Below are positions 1 through 5,662 of a DNA stretch of 10,171 nt, in pieces; the first letter of the stretch is position 1; every line of letters begins with the position of its first letter. The notes under the pieces were generated by a model. It was given only the letters and a program-made list of their open reading frames with translations. It did no database searches and was not told where the DNA came from. The stretch covers positions 1 to 10,171 of the forward strand of contig JAGRCC010000022.1 in assembly GCA_020433785.1 (NCBI GenBank), read 5' to 3'. The position numbers and the translations under genes are program-made. This stretch comes from Anaerolineae bacterium. Its GTDB lineage: Bacteria > Chloroflexota > Anaerolineae > 4572-78 > J111.

Positions 1-358
1 CCATCTGGATCATCTGGGTGCGCCAGTCGTTACCGATAAAGGAGTTGCTGACGGCGATTTTGTAGGGACCCGGTTTGGCTTCGTACTGAACCGTACCATC
101 ATTGGCCGGGGCGGCCACAAAACATTTATTGATATCGTAGCCATCGGGATTAGTGACTTGAATGGACGCTTCGGCTTCGGCAGGGGCTTCGGTATCGGCT
201 TCAGCCTCAGCATCAGCGTCGGCTGCGGGAGCGGCTTCTTCTTCGGTTGTATCAGCCGGGGGAGCGCTTTCCGGCGCAGGCTGGGCACTACCGCAAGCGG
301 CCAGAGTAAGTATTGAGGCCGCCAAAATAATCAACAAACTTATCAACTTTGACTTCAT
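1..358 (-). CDS. Sugar ABC transporter substrate-binding lipoprotein, N-terminal part (runs off left edge)
   Basis: The reading frame is open from an ATG at 358 to the left edge, giving 119 residues with no stop. Residues 1-22 form a lipoprotein signal: Lys at positions 2 and 4, a hydrophobic core, then the lipobox L-A-A-C with Cys22 as the expected lipidated residue. Residues 23-65 are a low-complexity acidic linker rich in Ala, Glu, Asp and Pro, as in many lipoprotein binding proteins that need distance from the membrane. From about residue 95 the sequence 'PYKIAVSNSFIGNDWR' starts the periplasmic-binding-protein type 1 fold typical of ribose/xylose-type sugar-binding proteins. The start is supported by a strong GGAGGAGG Shine-Dalgarno 7-8 nt upstream. 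The likely role is to capture an extracytoplasmic sugar for an ABC importer whose ATPase and permease genes should follow to the left. The IclR regulator upstream fits sugar uptake. The exact sugar cannot be told from this fragment. Confidence 0.82.
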   Translation of the reverse strand, partial: MKSKLISLLIILAASILTLAACGSAQPAPESAPPADTTEEEAAPAADADAEAEADTEAPAEAEASIQVTNPDGYDINKCFVAAPANDGTVQYEAKPGPYKIAVSNSFIGNDWRTQMIQM

Positions 359-570
359 TGAATGTTCCTCCTCCATGAGATAATAGGATAAAATTAGGGT
401 TGTATCGACTATGAAACTCTAAACCCACCTATACGTTGTTGGTAAGCTCCCTCCTTTCACACCTTTGTAAAATGAGTTGAGGGTCTCCACACGACACCAT
501 CGAGAGAGGAACATTATTCTATTCTGCCGGTTGGTTATTGCTTGAATAAGCCTTACAAAAAGGCTATTCT

Positions 571-598
571 TTGCCCAATTCCGTTAATCTCCTATAAT
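571..598 (+). promoter_or_regulatory. Sigma70-type promoter for the candidate small RNA
   Basis: The -35 element TTGCCC (571-576) and a perfect -10 TATAAT (593-598) are separated by 16 bp. The predicted start is about 604-606, just ahead of the candidate RNA. A 6-bp hairpin AGCCTT/AAGGCT (549-565) lies directly upstream and could be an operator or chance. No plus-strand protein gene follows before a terminator at 655-698. Confidence 0.55.
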
Positions 599-604
599 GA
601 GAAA

Positions 605-698
605 CAGGCAGGTGAATAGAGACCTCAAAATCTCTGTTCATGAAGCCGAACCCAGAAGTGCCGTGTAACTTGGTAGGTGAGCGGCGCTTCTTTTTTTT
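605..698 (+). ncRNA. Candidate ~94-nt small RNA with a 5S rRNA-like segment
   Basis: The unit has its own promoter and ends in an intrinsic terminator, with no ORF between. Positions 646-660 read CCGAACCCAGAAGTG. This matches E. coli 5S rRNA loop C/helix III (CCGAACUCAGAAGUG, recalled from memory) at 14 of 15 bases. Further similarity is in order and near the expected spacing: GGTG..TAGAG at 611-621 (compare loop A), CATG at 639-642, and TGGTAG at 671-676 (compare UGGUAG after loop A). The helix II and helix I partners and the whole IV/V arm are missing or unrecognisable. It is therefore not a functional 5S rRNA. It could be a decayed 5S copy, a 5S-derived regulatory RNA, or an unrelated RNA with a chance match. 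The same DNA lies antisense to the sugar transporter leader. Confidence 0.45.
655..698 (+). terminator. Intrinsic terminator of the candidate small RNA
   Basis: GAAGTGCCG (655-663) pairs with CGGCGCTTC (682-690) over 9 bp, with one G-U wobble and an 18-nt loop, and is followed by eight T residues (691-698). The 5' arm overlaps the 5S-like segment, so forming the terminator would disrupt any 5S-like helix III. Confidence 0.7.
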
Positions 699-852
699 GC
701 CTTCATAAAACGTGATGCTCGGTTAGGGTGGAGATCATCCTCCATAGATGCTATGGTTACAAAGTTATTTAATAACAGGTAGAATTTTTTCAGTAGACTC
801 TAGTGAGGGGCAAAAACCGATTTTGGCATAAATCAACAGGTTGTAGAGCCAG

Positions 853-881
853 AGTATATTAAACTCGGATCGATTTGTCAA
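853..881 (-). promoter_or_regulatory. Consensus sigma70 promoter for the sugar ABC transporter operon
   Basis: Read on the minus strand, a perfect -35 TTGACA (881-876) is followed by a 17-bp spacer and TATACT (858-853). The start would be near 846. It points at the lipoprotein gene ending at 358. The two IclR-like sites at 888-903 and 907-922 lie immediately upstream of the -35, a position suited to activation or to interference with polymerase binding. Confidence 0.65.
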
Positions 882-887
882 ATTACT

Positions 888-922
888 GTTTTTTATATGA
901 ACTATGGTTTTTTATACAAAAC
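888..922. promoter_or_regulatory. Two tandem IclR-type operator sites upstream of the transporter promoter
   Basis: Positions 907-922 read GTTTTTTATACAAAAC, which is 15 of 16 identical to the perfect palindrome at 1735-1750. Positions 888-903 begin with the same ten bases GTTTTTTATA and match the site at about 12 of 16. The two sites are spaced 19 bp start to start, close to two helical turns. They occupy the gap between the iclR stop codon and the -35 of the transporter promoter. Confidence 0.6.
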
Positions 923-926
923 TTAC

Positions 927-1721
927 TTATTCGACAGGCACGAAGCCTATCGCTTGCGATATTTCTTGAGCGGCTTGCTTTAGTTTTTCGGCCAAGGGTT
1001 CAATCGTATCAAGCGAGACTCTGTCGCGAGGGCCGGAAATACTGACGGCGTGGATCACCTCGCCCCGATGATTGAAGATGGGCGCTCCCAAACATCGAAT
1101 TCCCAGTTCGTTTTCTTCATCATCAAAAGAGTAGCCCCGCTCTTTTGTTTTGGTCAGGTCGACTTGCAAAAGCTGTACGGAGGTAATGGTGTTAGGGGTA
1201 CGCTGAAGTAAGGTGTAGTCGGTGAAAAGGGTGAGAAATTTCTCTTCCGGCACGTGAGCGAGGATGGCTTTACCCAGAGCGGTGCAGTGGACCCCCATCC
1301 GCCGGCCAATCGCTGACGAGATTTTGATAGGACCCTGTCCCTCGATTTTTTCAATGTAAACAACTTCACCTTCATCAAGAATGCCCAGATGGGTGGTTAA
1401 CCGGGTTTGTTGGGCTAAACTTTTTAGAAGCGGATAGGCTCGTGATCGAACATCAAGCCGTTCGATCACACTACTCCCCAAGGTAAAAAGCCCCATACCC
1501 AACTGATACCGGCCTGATTCTTCCTCGCGCTCGACCAGACCATACAGGTTAAGCGTGGTGAGAATGGTGAAGACGGTGCTTTTGGCAATAGACATTTCTT
1601 GCGTAATTTGAGAGATGGTTAAGCCCTCTGGCGCTTGGTCTAGCAGTTGCAAGATGAGAATCGCCCGTTCAACAGCAGGTACAATATATTTTCGGTCGGA
1701 GATGCGTGGTAAATTTGACAA
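927..1721 (-). CDS. IclR-family transcriptional regulator
   Basis: The 264-residue product has the usual IclR length and layout. An N-terminal winged helix-turn-helix spans about residues 14-66 (AVERAILILQLLD, then LTISQITQEMSIAKSTVFTIL as the helix-turn-helix and the GRYQLG wing). An effector-binding domain spans about 80-260 and carries the family landmarks HCTALGKAILA (145-155) and GIRCLGAPIF with Cys210 (207-216). The start codon is TTG. No ATG or GTG lies in frame between it and an upstream stop, and AAGGA sits 8 nt before it. IclR proteins are dimeric, usually bind small carbon compounds and often repress themselves. Here a 16-bp palindrome lies between promoter and start, and near-copies precede the next promoter downstream, which drives a sugar ABC transporter. 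That suggests the effector is the sugar or a derivative of it. The specific ligand cannot be read from the sequence. Confidence 0.93.
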   Translation of the reverse strand: MSNLPRISDRKYIVPAVERAILILQLLDQAPEGLTISQITQEMSIAKSTVFTILTTLNLYGLVEREEESGRYQLGMGLFTLGSSVIERLDVRSRAYPLLKSLAQQTRLTTHLGILDEGEVVYIEKIEGQGPIKISSAIGRRMGVHCTALGKAILAHVPEEKFLTLFTDYTLLQRTPNTITSVQLLQVDLTKTKERGYSFDDEENELGIRCLGAPIFNHRGEVIHAVSISGPRDRVSLDTIEPLAEKLKQAAQEISQAIGFVPVE

Positions 1722-1734
1722 GATGAATCCTTTT

Positions 1735-1750
1735 GTTTTGTATACAAAAC
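1735..1750. promoter_or_regulatory. Perfect 16-bp palindromic operator (IclR autoregulation)
   Basis: GTTTTGTATACAAAAC is its own reverse complement. It lies about 8-23 nt downstream of the predicted iclR transcription start and just before the Shine-Dalgarno, a classic position for autorepression. Near-copies recur at 907-922 and 888-903 in front of the transporter promoter. Confidence 0.65.
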
Positions 1751-1764
1751 ATCATTTAGTCACC

Positions 1765-1793
1765 AATATACTTCGATGCGTCTATCTTGTCAA
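1765..1793 (-). promoter_or_regulatory. Consensus sigma70 promoter of the iclR gene
   Basis: On the minus strand a perfect -35 TTGACA (1793-1788) is followed by a 17-bp spacer and -10 TATATT (1770-1765). The start would be near 1758, leaving a short leader that contains the palindrome at 1735-1750. Confidence 0.65.
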
Positions 1794-1853
1794 TTTTGAC
1801 TATGGAAATAGGTGTATTTCAGTTTTGGGCCGGCTTGGATGGCTGAATACGCT

Positions 1854-1890
1854 AAGGAGATTTCTCGCTCCTTCGTCGCTCGAAATGACA
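1854..1890. repeat. Dispersed-repeat-like fragment (…TTTCTCGCT…CTCGAAATGACA)
   Basis: The stretch ending in GCTCGAAATGACA, with the partly complementary ATTTC and GAAAT near its ends, resembles short dispersed palindromic sequences that recur in intergenic DNA of many bacterial genomes. Recognition is from memory and only one copy is present here. It lies between the divergent iclR and nicotinate phosphoribosyltransferase promoters. Confidence 0.3.
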
Positions 1891-1911
1891 TAATGGCTGA
1901 GTAGTTATAAA

Positions 1912-1939
1912 TTGACAATATTATCGGTCTGCGTATATT
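1912..1939 (+). promoter_or_regulatory. Consensus sigma70 promoter of the nicotinate phosphoribosyltransferase gene
   Basis: A perfect -35 TTGACA (1912-1917) and -10 TATATT (1934-1939) are separated by 16 bp. The predicted start is near 1946, which leaves a leader of about 200 nt before the ATG at 2149. Confidence 0.65.
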
Positions 1940-1978
1940 TTTATTTACGACCTATGAAGTTATCTTACTTCTCTCTGC

Positions 1979-2135
1979 AACCGCTAATTAATGAAGGGCA
2001 CAACTTATTACCTTCACGTATGTATTGTAAACGCTGGCCCAGTGGCCGGCTATACTCCTCTAAGCGGTTTTCTATTCCCAGTCGAGCTAATTTCCGATGG
2101 TTCGTTGGGTTAGAGACAGCCACACCAAGACATCG
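1979..2135 (+). promoter_or_regulatory. Structured 5' leader (possible riboswitch) of the nicotinate phosphoribosyltransferase gene
   Basis: The leader can fold as a three-way junction. P1 is AACCGCT (1979-1985) with AGCGGTT (2063-2069). P2 is TGAAGG (1992-1997) with CCTTCA (2011-2016). P3 is GCTGGCC (2033-2039) with GGCCGGC (2044-2050), with one G-U pair and a 4-nt loop. A second hairpin, CGATG (2095-2099) with CATCG (2131-2135) and inner TTGG/CCAA, ends just before the weak Shine-Dalgarno AGAGGG (2139-2144). No poly-T terminator follows, so any control would act on translation. I do not recognise the NAD+-I or NAD+-II riboswitch consensus in it. The function is inferred only from position and pairing. 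Confidence 0.35.
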
Positions 2136-2148
2136 ATAAGAGGGCGCT

Positions 2149-3690
2149 ATGAAAAGCTCAGAGCAAAAAATTGCTGAAGGGTTTCTCTTCACCGACCAGT
2201 ATCAACTGACTATGGCTCAACTTTATTTTAGAATGGGCCTACACGAAAAGCAGGTTCAGTTCGACCATTTCTTTCGCAAGTATCCTGATTATGGCCTGCA
2301 CCAGGCCGGCTATTGTATCAGCGCCGGGCTGGCCTGGTTGTTAGATTGGATGAAAGAGGTCACCATCAGCCAGGCAGAGCTGGATTATTTACGCAGCCAG
2401 ACCGATCGCACCAACCGGCCGATCTTTGCCGATGATTTTCTGGAATGGCTGGCCACTCACGGTACGTTCGACAGCCTGACTCTGCGCGCCATTCCCGAAG
2501 GGCGGGTCGTTCATGCGCAGGTTCCCCTAACCGTAGTTCAAGGGCCGCTGGCCGTCGCTCAGATTTTAGAAACCTCGTTGTTGAACCATCTCAACTATCA
2601 AATCCTGATTGCGACCAAGGCCGCCCGCATTCATCAAAGTGGGCAAGGCCGCCTCTTATTGGAATTCGGGCTGCGGCGTGGCCAGGAGAAAGGGGCCAAT
2701 GCTGGTACGCGGGCCGCCCTGATTGGCGGCGCCGACTTCTCCTCCAATGTGGGTATATCTCATCTACTGGGTTACCCGCCCAAAGGGACGCACGCTCACA
2801 GTATGGTGCAGGTCTTTTTGGCCCTGGGCATGGGTGAAGAAGACGCCTTTCAAGCCTACGCCGATGTATATCCCGACGACTGTCTGCTGCTGGTCGATAC
2901 CGTAGACACGCTGGGCAGCGGCGTCCCCAACGCCATCAAAGTGTTTGAAAAGCTCAAACGTCGAGGTCACGAACCGGTCGGTATCCGGCTCGATTCCGGC
3001 GACCTGGCTTATCTAAGTGTACAAGCCGCCAAGATGTTGAACGAAGCCGGCTTTCCCGACGCGTCCATCGTCCTATCAAGCGACCTGGATGAGCTGGCTA
3101 TCTTGCAGATCAGCGCTCAAATTGTCCAAGAAGCCTATCAATACAAACTTGAACCGGACAAGTTATTAAAACGGCTGGCTTATGGGGTGGGTACGAAGCT
3201 CATCACCTCGTTTGGCGAAGCGGCCCTGGGCGGCGTCTATAAGTTGGTGGCCGTACAGGATGGGGGTAAATGGCTGCCGGCCATCAAGATTTCTGAAAAT
3301 CCGATCAAAACGCCTAATCCGGGCTACAAAAATGTCTGGCGATTGTATGATCGACGGGGTTTAGCCACGGTGGATTTAATGAGTTTAGATGATGAGGACC
3401 CGCGCGCCATGGAGTCGTTTAGAGTATTCCATCCGGCCGACCACGGCAAATCTCGCCAACTGAACCAGGCCGAAATCTCTAAGATCGAACCGTTATTGGT
3501 CACGGTGCTCGATGAAGGTCGCTTGGTTTACGACCTGCCTTCAATTGAGGATATGCGCGACCGCCGCCGGCAGGACTTGGCTCGGCTGGACCCTGGCGTT
3601 AAGCGACTGATCAACCCACACCGGTACCACGTTTCACTAACCCAACAGCTCTGGGAACTGAAACAAGAGCTCATTAAATCGGTGCATTAG
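2149..3690 (+). CDS. pncB: Nicotinate phosphoribosyltransferase
   Basis: This cytosolic enzyme couples nicotinate and PRPP to nicotinate mononucleotide, with ATP hydrolysis, in the Preiss-Handler route of NAD salvage (EC 6.3.4.21). The 513-residue length fits the long bacterial/eukaryotic form of the family. Landmarks in order are: an N-terminal domain with [14 protein letters not shown] (14-27); FGLRRGQ (173-179), the substrate and PRPP-binding segment; GTHAHS (213-218), in which His217 aligns with the phosphorylated catalytic histidine; LDSGDL (280-285) for phosphate binding; and GVGTKLITS with ALGGVYKLV further on. The ATG at 2149 is preceded by a modest AGAGGG at 2139-2144. The gene stands alone behind a consensus promoter and a structured leader and converges on the sugar transferase gene. 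No other NAD gene is in the window. Confidence 0.96.
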   Translation: MKSSEQKIAEGFLFTDQYQLTMAQLYFRMGLHEKQVQFDHFFRKYPDYGLHQAGYCISAGLAWLLDWMKEVTISQAELDYLRSQTDRTNRPIFADDFLEWLATHGTFDSLTLRAIPEGRVVHAQVPLTVVQGPLAVAQILETSLLNHLNYQILIATKAARIHQSGQGRLLLEFGLRRGQEKGANAGTRAALIGGADFSSNVGISHLLGYPPKGTHAHSMVQVFLALGMGEEDAFQAYADVYPDDCLLLVDTVDTLGSGVPNAIKVFEKLKRRGHEPVGIRLDSGDLAYLSVQAAKMLNEAGFPDASIVLSSDLDELAILQISAQIVQEAYQYKLEPDKLLKRLAYGVGTKLITSFGEAALGGVYKLVAVQDGGKWLPAIKISENPIKTPNPGYKNVWRLYDRRGLATVDLMSLDDEDPRAMESFRVFHPADHGKSRQLNQAEISKIEPLLVTVLDEGRLVYDLPSIEDMRDRRRQDLARLDPGVKRLINPHRYHVSLTQQLWELKQELIKSVH

Positions 3691-3697
3691 ATCGTGA

Positions 3698-3820
3698 ATT
3701 AAATAACTTCGGCATTTGACTTTGGGTAATTGGTCATTAGTAATTAGTAAGTGGCCCATCGGCGACGAATTACCAGTTACCAGTTACTAATCACCTAACA
3801 GATTGCAGGAGTTATTTAAT
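3698..3820. repeat. Nested inverted-repeat element between convergent genes (MITE-like / bidirectional terminator region)
   Basis: The element is bounded by perfect 11-bp inverted repeats, ATTAAATAACT (3698-3708) and AGTTATTTAAT (3810-3820). Inside are arms at 3732-3754 and 3773-3795 that are complementary at 19 of 23 positions, built from reiterated 'AGTAA/AGTTAC' units. The ~123-bp size and lack of coding capacity fit a small non-autonomous element or a dispersed palindromic repeat. It fills the whole gap between the two convergent stop codons and would form a long hairpin in either transcript. The terminal 11-mer recurs at 763-773. Confidence 0.5.
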
Positions 3821-3829
3821 GGCCATTCC

Positions 3830-4510
3830 TTAACGCGCACCCTTACCTAACACCACGGACGCAAAGGTCCACCACATAATTTGCAAGTCCAGCTTCATGC
3901 TGCGCCGTTCAAAATATTCAATATCGTACTGAACAATTTCATCAAACAGGATGGCGCTGCGGCCTTTCACTTGAGCCAGGCCGGTAATGCCTGGGAGTAG
4001 TTCCAATCGTTCGTTGTGCCAGCCCTGGTATTCTTCCACTTCCCAGGTCACATTAGGCCGAGGCCCCACTAAGCTCATCTCGCCTTTGATCACGTTCCAC
4101 AGTTGAGGCAGTTCGTCCAAACTGGTCCGCCGCAGAAATCGACCCACACGGGTGATATGAGCGCCTTGGGCCGGTTTAAAAATCGGCTTATCATCATCGT
4201 TGCTGTCAGCCTTGATCTGGCCATTCACAAACGCCTTCATAAACGATCGATGCGAGTCGCGGTCGATATTATGATGCATCGTCCGGAACTTATAAACCTT
4301 AAAAAGGCGGCCGTCCTTGCCGACCCGCTCTTGAATAAAAAAAGCCGGCCCGAAGGAGTCGAGCCGGATTAAAATAGCGATGATAAAAGCGACGGGGGTT
4401 AAGAATGGTGACAACAAACCACAAATTGCCAGGTCCAGCATACGTTTGGTGGTTTGATAGTAGGGCTTATAGGGTTTAATCCCAGTCCGTTGTATGACCA
4501 GTAAGTTCAT
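3830..4510 (-). CDS. Bacterial sugar transferase (polyprenyl-phosphate phosphoglycosyltransferase)
   Basis: The product belongs to the bacterial sugar transferase family, which moves a sugar-1-phosphate from a UDP-sugar to undecaprenyl phosphate to start exopolysaccharide, O-antigen or glycan assembly at the inner membrane face. At 226 residues it is the short, PglC/WcaJ C-terminal-like form with a single hydrophobic membrane segment (about 28-49). Landmarks are KRMLDL (22-27), FKVYKFRTM (70-78), the catalytic Asp132-Glu133 dyad in SLDELPQLWNV, GPRP (149-152) and PGITGLAQVKGR (173-184). An SD-like GGAG/GAGG cluster lies just upstream of the ATG. It follows the PRC-barrel gene by 21 bp and is probably co-transcribed with it. 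No other glycosyltransferase is in the window, so the sugar and the final polymer are unknown. Confidence 0.93.
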   Translation of the reverse strand: MNLLVIQRTGIKPYKPYYQTTKRMLDLAICGLLSPFLTPVAFIIAILIRLDSFGPAFFIQERVGKDGRLFKVYKFRTMHHNIDRDSHRSFMKAFVNGQIKADSNDDDKPIFKPAQGAHITRVGRFLRRTSLDELPQLWNVIKGEMSLVGPRPNVTWEVEEYQGWHNERLELLPGITGLAQVKGRSAILFDEIVQYDIEYFERRSMKLDLQIMWWTFASVVLGKGAR

Positions 4511-4531
4511 GTACCTCTCCTCAAATCGAAG

Positions 4532-5314
4532 CTACCAATAGTACGGCCGCCCGTAGTAATCAAACAAACGGTTTTCATAAACCCGATTGATCGGGTCGTA
4601 GGGATTATATTCCGGCGCGGATTGAATCGCGTCGCGGTTAAGCTCTACATACACACGATTTTCTTCCCAAACAATGTGATCGACCCACATGGGTGAAATC
4701 AACACTTTTTTGCCAAACCACCAGTTACTGGTATCAATCACCAAGTAACGAATAGTCCAGCTTTCGGTATCAACAATCAGGTCTTCAACGTGGCCCAAGT
4801 TGCCATCAGCCGCTTCGATATGGTAGCCAATGACTTCACTGATACTGCGCAGATTGGGAGAGGTAGTCGCTTCAGCTACCGCTGTCGGCTGGTGAGCGGC
4901 TTCGGCTTCGGCCGCCTTACGCTGGCTGTGTAAATAATCTTCAGGGGTCATACCCACGGCCCCGGCTTCGTAAAAGGTAACATCGTGCCAATAGGCCGGC
5001 CAATCATAATAGCGAATTAGTTCTTCTTCGGCCTGGCGAGAAACCGGTTGATCGGTATCTATCGATGGGCTGTTTTCTATTTGCTCTTGGCTCAGCTTGA
5101 CCGGAAATGAAACACCCCCACCCCAATCCGGCTGGTCAAAGGCCACCGATGAGATGAGTACTTTGCGTCCCGGCAGCCAGGTGCCTAAATCAACCACCAT
5201 ATAACGCGCTGCCCAAACCATATCATCAAAGTAGAAATCGTGTACCTGACCGACAATGTCGTTATCCGCAGACATAACGGTGTAACTCTTCATTTCATCC
5301 ATACTTCGTAGCAT
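4532..5314 (-). CDS. Tandem PRC-barrel domain protein
   Basis: The 260-residue soluble protein consists of two similar halves, each a PRC-barrel domain plus a short aromatic tail. Half one begins LRSMDEMKSY and contains GQVHDFYFDDMVWAARYMVVD and GRKVLIS. Half two begins LRSISEVIGY at about residue 155 and contains GHVEDLIVDTESWTIRYLVID and GKKVLIS. The tails also match in pattern: RYYDWPAYW (101-109) and FDYYGRPYYW (251-260). An Ala/Glu-rich linker (133-152) joins the halves. PRC-barrels occur in photosynthetic reaction-centre subunit H, in RimM and in many stress-associated proteins of unknown role. No such specific role is shown here. The start has AAGGAG 7-8 nt upstream. No signal peptide or membrane segment is seen. 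It heads a likely operon with the sugar transferase. Confidence 0.85.
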   Translation of the reverse strand: MLRSMDEMKSYTVMSADNDIVGQVHDFYFDDMVWAARYMVVDLGTWLPGRKVLISSVAFDQPDWGGGVSFPVKLSQEQIENSPSIDTDQPVSRQAEEELIRYYDWPAYWHDVTFYEAGAVGMTPEDYLHSQRKAAEAEAAHQPTAVAEATTSPNLRSISEVIGYHIEAADGNLGHVEDLIVDTESWTIRYLVIDTSNWWFGKKVLISPMWVDHIVWEENRVYVELNRDAIQSAPEYNPYDPINRVYENRLFDYYGRPYYW

Positions 5315-5514
5315 TGTTTAACTCCTTGTCCTGGTTTGCCTACTCCGCTTTTAGAATATCATTTCAGCCTGGAATTGCCCATACTAACTTGGATGATTAT
5401 CACAGGAGAAAGAGAGTGATATTATCAATAGTCCATGTGGCCGCTATTTTGGGCTAAATTGACCTCTTCTATAACTCATGTGGGCTATAGGCGGTATAGT
5501 TCGGTGCGAAAAAA
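5315..5514 (-). promoter_or_regulatory. Upstream region of the PRC-barrel/sugar transferase operon
   Basis: This 200-bp stretch lies between the terminator of the upstream gene and the PRC-barrel start. It must hold the promoter if that terminator works. I see AT-rich segments (around 5353-5365 and 5388-5432) but no promoter pair good enough to name. The Shine-Dalgarno AAGGAG lies near 5322-5327. Confidence 0.25.
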
Positions 5515-5549
5515 AACAGTAGGACAAGTTGGCAACTTGTCCTACTGTT
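5509..5549 (-). terminator. Strong intrinsic terminator (17-bp palindromic stem) after the secreted paralogue pair
   Basis: Positions 5515-5531 and 5533-5549 are perfect 17-bp inverted repeats around a single central base (core AGGACAAGTTG/CAACTTGTCCT). Read on the minus strand the hairpin is followed directly by eight U residues (complement of 5509-5516). It lies about 115 bp past the stop of the gene ending at 5663. The AAGTTG-CAACTT palindrome resembles dispersed repeats in other genomes, so it may be a repeat doing a terminator's job. Confidence 0.75.
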
Positions 5550-5584
5550 ATGAGAGACTTATAATCAGAGTTCAATCATTCTTT

Positions 5585-5630
5585 TGTAGGTTGGATTGAA
5601 TACAGAATTTTCGGCTCAACCCAACCTACA
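5585..5630. repeat. Inverted repeat of the TGTAGGTTGG…CCAACCTACA type
   Basis: TGTAGGTTGGATTGA (5585-5599) and TCAACCCAACCTACA (5616-5630) are complementary at 14 of 15 positions around a 16-nt loop. On the minus-strand RNA the one mismatch becomes a G-U pair. The sequence resembles a palindromic repeat I recall as widely scattered in cyanobacterial and other genomes. It lies between the paralogue gene and its terminator. Confidence 0.5.
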
Positions 5631-5662
5631 CGCTTTGATGCGCTAGACGGTAATCTTCAGGG

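Larger units (their letters stand above)
359..852 (-). promoter_or_regulatory. Long (~490 nt) 5' leader of the sugar ABC transporter operon
   Basis: This is the stretch between the candidate transporter promoter (853-881) and the lipoprotein start at 358. No convincing gene is seen in it on the minus strand. It holds a 13-bp palindrome GTTATT-T-AATAAC at 764-776. It also holds two mutually exclusive small hairpins, TGGAG/CTCCA at 729-744 and CCATAG/CTATGG at 742-756. A plus-strand transcription unit (571-698) lies opposite it. The strong Shine-Dalgarno for the lipoprotein is at 367-374. A promoter closer to 358 cannot be excluded, so the leader length is an inference from the best promoter match. 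Confidence 0.4.

Noticed and set aside
162..383. Plus-strand frame rich in Ala and Ser opposite the lipoprotein start
   Set aside because: It is the complement of the acidic GAA/GCC-rich linker of the lipoprotein, has no ribosome-binding site, and its composition is only a shadow of that linker.
605..720. A genuine 5S rRNA gene
   Set aside because: Only the loop C region and a few short blocks match. Helices I, II, IV and V cannot be formed, and a terminator takes the place of the 3' half.
638..745. Minus-strand 35-codon frame beginning MEDDLHPNRAS
   Set aside because: It has no usable Shine-Dalgarno and runs through the terminator hairpin of the small RNA, and its codon content looks random.
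1940..2148. Known NAD+-I or NAD+-II riboswitch in the pncB leader
   Set aside because: I could not find the conserved sequence blocks of either class. Only the pairing pattern supports an RNA element.
2445..2837. 130-codon frame overlapping the nicotinate phosphoribosyltransferase gene
   Set aside because: It is an out-of-frame shadow of a gene with clear catalytic motifs.
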